Below, in pieces: positions 58,918 through 64,000 of a stretch of 64,000 nucleotides of DNA (its first letter is position 1; each line of letters begins with the position of its first letter). The translations under genes and the position numbers were made by a program. Under the pieces are notes generated by a model, which ran no database searches, had not been told where the DNA came from, and saw only the letters and a list, made by a program, of their open reading frames with translations. Source of the DNA: Biscogniauxia marginata (taxonomy: Eukaryota > Ascomycota > Sordariomycetes > Xylariales > Xylariaceae); NCBI GenBank assembly GCA_022695795.1, contig MU404186.1:33727-97726 (forward strand), in the 5' to 3' direction.

Positions 58918-61900
58918 TTATCTCTTTCCATAACCCATACCAGCGTCATGTAGATGCATCTTACCCATATCGACAGCCAACCCGGGTACCACTGAGCCGC
59001 CGAAGCTCTCCTCCGGTCTGGTAGGTGAAGACCTCTTAGATCCTCTAGCATGCTTAACCCTCAATTCTCTACCGTCGTGGGCCTCGTGAGATGAATGCGG
59101 TTGCAAGAACTCTTCGTCGTCCCCTTCGACCCAGCTCTCCGGATCCGAAACTTCTATGATCTCCTCGATATTACCTCCGCCTGTCGAGATCTTGAAAAAG
59201 GCCTCGCCTCCTGGTAGTCGCACTTCCGTGGCCTCTAGAGTCTCTGCAATGTCACGAAGTAGGACATCCATAGGGCAGATATAAGCTACCTGTTTGCGCT
59301 CGCTCCAGGCGAGCACGTGTCCACAGACGCGGCCGTGGATGCTGTCAATCAACCACGCACCAGAATCGCCAGGGGCACCGAGAGGGGGACTATGCCGATT
59401 GCGTATCCTATTCATACTACTAGAAGTTGGATGCTTGTGCGAATTTGTCGCCGAAGGCAGACTGGTTACTTGATACGTGTGGCTTGGAGATGTTCGCCCA
59501 TAGATCTTGACTGAGGTGAGAGCGGGCATTATTTGGCCAGCCTGTGAAACAAGCCGCAGAGGTTAGTGTATATCGAGTTTTATTGAGGCATCATGATTAT
59601 GCTCACCTGTAGACCGCTTGTGCGCGCGTTACACTGTACTTGGAGGCCTGGTAAAGCATTTGCCGGAACTACCTCCTTCGGCTGTAGAGTTTTAAATGCG
59701 GTAGAAGAGGAAGAGCCTTTGGTGGCGGCTCGGAGGGTTGATATGAGGTTCTCCTGTGGCAGTCTATCGTCATGGAACCCGAATAACGCCCAATCGATCT
59801 CATGAATCAGCCCATCCTCACTTCTTCTCCGTATGCCAGATGATGCGTAGACTTCGCCTAGGCTGTACGAGTCGAGATGATCCTGGACAATAATTAGCAT
59901 GATGAAGCCAACATCCCAAACCAGAATCTTACTACTCAGGTTTTCTTGACCTCGGGGGACAGGTTTGACTTACTTCGTCCTTAGTTTCCTCTGAAGGATA
60001 AAAACCTTCTTCAACATCGTCAAGCGCAGGCTGCGTGACCACATACCCTATAAACATCCATTAGCAGTGAACCTCCAGTAAGACTGAATAGCGACTTCTC
60101 CACCACCACTTTCTTCCTTTTTCCTTTTTCCTTCTTCTTTTATCGAGCAATTTTCTTCTGCGATATATACCACCCACAGTGCCAACGTTACAATATTTGA
60201 AGTTTTTCAAATGGGATAAGGACTTTGAACTATCAGAAGACCCCTACGTACCGTCACCACAGCCAGGCTCTACGCCAGGGATGTCGCCAGGTTCGGTGAA
60301 TTCTTCATCCTCTTCATCATCCTCTTCATCGTCACTTGTGATATCTGTCACCGAGTATTCCGATTCACTGTCTGAGAATTCACACGTAAACTCATCGGCG
60401 CTGCTCTCCTCCGATGAATCACCTTCGTGAAGGGATACCATACCATATCCTAGCGCACTATTATGAAGTGCAGCTGCACCAGCCCTCTTAGCCACTTTTC
60501 CATACTCGGCCGGTTCATCTAACGGTAATGCTGGCCGGTCTGGATCGTCCAACATATGATGGACTGTCATACCATATGGCTTATCATCAACGATAATGAG
60601 GCCCCCAAAGCTCACCGGTGGGAGATGCTTGTCGCCAATCCATGCTCCAATACTAGCCCCATTCTGTGGCCTTTCTTGGTAAGAAGGATTAGCGGCAGCA
60701 TATCGCGCCTCGTCCTCACTATCATCCTGATTGCCAGTTATCTTGGACCTCTCATCCTTTGCCATACTCCGGGTTGGACCTTTCCTAGATCGCATGACAG
60801 ATCCGTGGCATACTTTGAGAGAAAATCCTGTTGTCCCATCAAATAGCACTCCCAGTTTCTTCTTTAGGATTGCCCGGACCTTATTGACGGATGTGCAAAC
60901 GACGAGTACAGTCGGAGTGGTGCTTTGGGGAGATTCGCCAATCGACTCAAGTGAGATCTCAACCGACTCGGGGTTCTTTCGGTAGAAATGCCGCAGGGCC
61001 AGGTTGATTTGCGGCATCACCATATTGTTCCATTGCTCGAGGATTTCGGTCGGCAGTGGTATTTGAGGATATAATCGTAATTTTAGCGATGCGCCCTGTG
61101 AAGGTTCGGTTTTCGCTTTCGCAGTTTTACCTTGTGATGTGTTAGCATTTAAGCAAGCAGAGAAGGTGTCTAGAATGGGTTACCCTCGGGTCGTATCCTG
61201 ATGTTTCTGTCATCGTGCGAGAGTAGTTCCTGTCCTGTCATTTGTTTCGTATCATATTCATGTGTGGTCGGCAGCTTCACGGATGAACCAGGTAGAGATG
61301 CCACAGATGTGTCTGCCTTCTCCCTTGAAGATGGCTTGGCATATTCATCACCTAGTCGCTCGTCTAGACCACTAACGCCATCGAGAATACAGCACGCTTC
61401 CAGATAACGACTAGCCCTAATCTGCACTTGGCTAATGATCTCTTCAGTATTATCTGGATACGCAAGTTCGCGATCAACGGCATTCCAGCATGCCTGCACC
61501 GCTCTCATATACGGAGTCCCACATCTTATAGCGAGTTGTTCAAGGACGGATTCAGAAATACTTGGAGATCCTTGTCCAGGGGTGAGGTTCTCAAGCGTAG
61601 TCCATAGACCTATAGAGACGAGGATCATAGCCAATGAGTACAGGTCTAGCGTTTTAGTATCACCCCTAGAAGCCAAAGGCGATTGACTCGTGGTTCGGGG
61701 GTCGAGCGGGTGTCGATGAAGCAGGAACGCCGAGGATGGTTGATATGGCGTGGAAGGTTCCGGGAAGACATCAAAAGATGAAATCAATGGCCTTCGGACG
61801 TCCACCTCGTCAACCGACATCCCAGGTTCGTTCCCAACAGGACTACAGAACGAGATGGTAGCACCATGGATATTTCCGTGAGTAATCCCTCGGGAGTGCA

Positions 61901-62990
61901 TATCGAAAACCGTATTTGCTAAGTTGTAGGCAAGCCGAAACTTAGCCTCTAGTGTTGGCTCAAAGTCTGGGCGGTTAAGTAACTCGGCCAGGGTGCAAAG
62001 GTTGTCGAGGGGGTTCTGGGTCAGGTTTTCGAACGTAACAGGGTTGAATGTTGGAGGGAATTGATAGATCAGCGCCAACCTTGAGTTTTCTATATCCTCG
62101 TAGTATCCTAACAGGAGGGGGAGACCTATCCATGTGCCCGGGGCTCTATAAGACTCTGTCTGGAGCCCAGCACTTAGCTTCTCAAAACGAGACATATCAG
62201 GCATGATGCCAGTCATGGAATAGATTGGATCGAATTTCGCATACTCTACCAAGAGCGGAGACCAAGGCTGTCGTCCTGGCCCGCGGGTTAGCTCTGAGTA
62301 CGCCTGCTTGTTCATGAAGAATATGTCCTGAGGTCGGTTTTGAGAGGTATCTGTCTCTGAAAGCGGCATCGCCTGCATCGACCTAAGGCTAGTGAGGGTC
62401 CGAGGATCAATTTGCTGCGGTGTTTGTATCCTTGTAGAGCCGTAAGGCCGAAGATCTTCCATGGACGTGTTAGACTTATCCAGTTTAGATGTTCTAGGCG
62501 ATAGTGTTGCTGAGGAACGTGTCCGAGAAAGATCGCAAAGGGTATCGATCGAAGCAGTCAAATCTTTAACCAAGTCTTCGAATCTCCCCTTATCCCAGAC
62601 TATCAGCGGAGTCTTCCGATCGCCCGAGGCCTTCTCTGATGCTTTTTCAGCCCCAGTCAGCCGTTTTGAGGCAAGCCAGAGAGGTTCAGCCTCGGCAAGG
62701 ATGTCCTTTATGGTAGCCATTATGCTGCCGACAAGATCGCTCAAGCCGGCCTTGGAAAGAGACTCATCAATCTCGGCAGCTTGGTTCGGATCAGACCACT
62801 CCAGGCCCCAGCTAACAAGTCTATCCTTCTGGATCCTTAGTTTGCGATGTAATGCCTTGATTTCGGGGTCGTCGGCAGCCTGGACAGGCTCCTGGACAAA
62901 GTCGGAGGACTTTTTGGTGTCATTGTAGAGTCTGCTCAGTCGCCGCTGAAAAGGCCGTTGGAAGCCGCCTTGGGGGAGAAACGACTCCAT
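58918..62990 (-). CDS. HeLo-like / pseudokinase / chymotrypsin-fold serine protease fusion protein
   Basis: Five exons: 62990-61184, 61130-60252, 60047-59974, 59882-59607 and 59541-58918, giving 1219 aa. Intron 1 (61131-61183, 53 nt: GTAACC donor, TGCTAAC branch, ACAAG acceptor) removes the TAG that would otherwise split this into two genes. Residues 40-160 resemble the helical HeLo/HET-S N-terminal domain ([15 protein letters not shown], then [20 protein letters not shown]) but lack its hydrophobic first helix. Residues 220-540 have a protein-kinase fold with dead motifs: HRDxKxxN is HGNIHGATI (370s) and DFG is SSFD (404-407). Residues 740-1110 form a chymotrypsin-like protease with H794 (MTVHHML), D950 (HEIDWALF) and S1072 (GDSGAWL). 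An acidic tract (839-886) lies between H and D. It is probably a cytosolic regulated protease in cell death or defence, which is inference. Confidence 0.8.
61131..61183 (-). other. Key intron joining the pseudokinase and protease halves
   Basis: If unspliced, the upstream half stops at 61170 with ...PEGNPF. Spliced, Gly603 is completed across the junction and the frame runs on as [19 protein letters not shown] into the protease half with no stop. Donor, branch point and acceptor spacing are ordinary for this genome. Confidence 0.75.
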
Positions 62991-63730
62991 GACGGATGGT
63001 GGCCGGGGCACTTTGTACTTTGAACGAGAGTAAAGGGAACTCCACGTAGAGATGTGTATTGAAACTGAGAGGCTAGAGGAGGTTTCCAGTAGGGTTGCCG
63101 TGAGAGGTTGGGTCGAATCAGCTCAACTAGTTGTCCTCTTATCTTGACATGATGATGATGATGATGAGATACTGGTAGAAGTTGAATCACGAACGGAAGG
63201 CTGCAAGAGGTGAAGACAGTATTGATGTTAATGAATATATTTCAGCCGGTTGTCATTCGGGATTCACCCCTGCTATCCAAGTCTGAAAGAGAAACGAGTC
63301 AAAATTTAGCTTATAAGAATCCCTCCTCCCAAACATACGAAGTCAGAGATGGGGTGGTGGGCAGTATTACCGCTGCCTTGAGGCTAGGGATAGACGGATG
63401 AAGAAATCTCGGTGCCTATGAGCGGGCCCATTAAGCTTAGGTTAGACGAAATGTGCTCCTAGTTTGAAACTGTCTCTGCTGTGTAGCAACACCAGATTGA
63501 ACTGATCAATCGTTTGTCGTCGGTTGAAGGAAATCCTGCTGCCTAATCGTGGCCAACCACGAGGCTTGAACATTTTCTATCCAGTCAGGGCCACCCATTT
63601 CGTGCACGAGCCACCAAAGAAAGCGGCGAATGCCGTTGCCAGCTAGCTACGAAATATTGGATCCGTTGTTTTAATTGGATGACGGGGCCTGCTAGCGAGA
63701 GACAGCTGAGTGTCAACTGTCATTATAGCT
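62991..63730. other. Upstream flank of the fusion gene
   Basis: This is the promoter and leader region of the multidomain gene. It includes a (TGA)6 microsatellite at about 63149-63168. I see no upstream exon with the hydrophobic helix expected at the start of a complete HeLo domain, and no other gene. Confidence 0.55.
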
Positions 63731-63769
63731 CTCCCTAGTATAACAATGCGTTATTAATGGCCTTTTTAA

Positions 63770-64000
63770 GTTGATAATTAACAATGTAAAGAAATTTTTA
63801 GTTATATAAAACAATTAAATATATTTAATATTATAAATATAACTTTAAAAAGATATATATTAAAAATAATAATATATTATAACGTATTATATAAATAAAT
63901 AAACGAAATAAACTCGTAAATAAAATTTTATAATTATTACACTTTTAATTATTAAAAATTATTTATATTATATTGAAATTAATTATTATTATTATTATTT
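63770..64000 (-). repeat. AT-rich RIP repeat, inverted copy of the left-hand family
   Basis: Composition drops to nearly pure A/T at about 63770 and continues off the window. The reverse complement of 63880-64000 matches 12040-12163 almost base for base (ttaaaagtgtaataattata is identical), with transition differences. The same repeat family therefore bounds the gene-bearing segment on both sides, in opposite orientation. Confidence 0.8.

Noticed and set aside
61170..63011. Separate HeLo-like/kinase gene (ending at 61170) next to a separate protease gene starting at 61023
   Set aside because: The two frames join exactly through a well-formed 53-nt intron, and the protease frame is open upstream of its first ATG to the same point. 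The one-gene model explains the missing promoter and the 150-nt gap. The two-gene reading remains possible if RNA data disagree.
1..64000. tRNA, rRNA or CRISPR features
   Set aside because: I searched by eye for B-box-like GGTTCGANTCC words with matching stems and for regular spacer arrays and found none convincing. GGTTCGATCC near 51208 lies at the edge of a sugar-porter intron and has no partner stem.

Overview
The window is nuclear DNA of a filamentous ascomycete (Pezizomycotina, most likely a Sordariomycete). The genes carry short spliceosomal introns (mostly 50-90 nt, GT..AG, CTRAC-type branch sites). The families are typically fungal: Zn2Cys6 regulator, MFS transporters, FRE-type ferric reductase, Bim1-like copper protein, HeLo-like domain. 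Repeats are destroyed in the manner of repeat-induced point mutation (RIP). I rebuilt exon models by eye; every joined model below is an exact multiple of three.

Layout. Positions 1 to about 13,430 are an extremely AT-rich, gene-free RIP block. It holds one complete but dead LTR retrotransposon (3924-11105, minus strand), parts of a second copy, an LTR in inverted orientation, and a second AT-rich repeat family that reappears inverted at the far right edge. From about 13.5 kb to 63.7 kb lies ordinary gene-bearing DNA with 15 protein genes. In order these are: a perilipin-like Ala/Ser-rich membrane protein (-), the Doa10/Ssm4 ER ubiquitin ligase (+), a DHA1 MFS exporter (-), a small cluster of FAH-family hydrolase (+), Zn2Cys6 regulator (-) and ACS-family MFS importer (+), a small secreted protein (+), a degenerate vWA protein (+), a glutamate carboxypeptidase II-like M28 peptidase (+), an 80-residue zinc-ribbon protein (+), a secreted glycoside-hydrolase-like protein (-), a sugar-porter MFS (-), a ferric reductase (-), a Bim1-like GPI-anchored copper protein (+), and a 1219-residue multidomain protein (-).

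Working together. The FAH hydrolase, regulator and importer look like a small catabolic cluster, with the regulator and importer sharing a 581-bp divergent promoter. The ferric reductase has a Met-rich outer N-terminus and lies about 1.8 kb from the Bim1-like copper protein, divergently, suggesting a metal-acquisition pair.

The most interesting gene is at 58918-62990. What looks like two neighbouring genes is best read as one. A 53-nt intron with a clean branch site removes the stop between them and joins a HeLo-like helical region, a pseudokinase and a chymotrypsin-fold serine protease with an intact His/Asp/Ser triad in one polypeptide. A cell-death-type domain, a dead kinase and a protease in one chain would be an attractive fungal cell-death or self-defence sensor.
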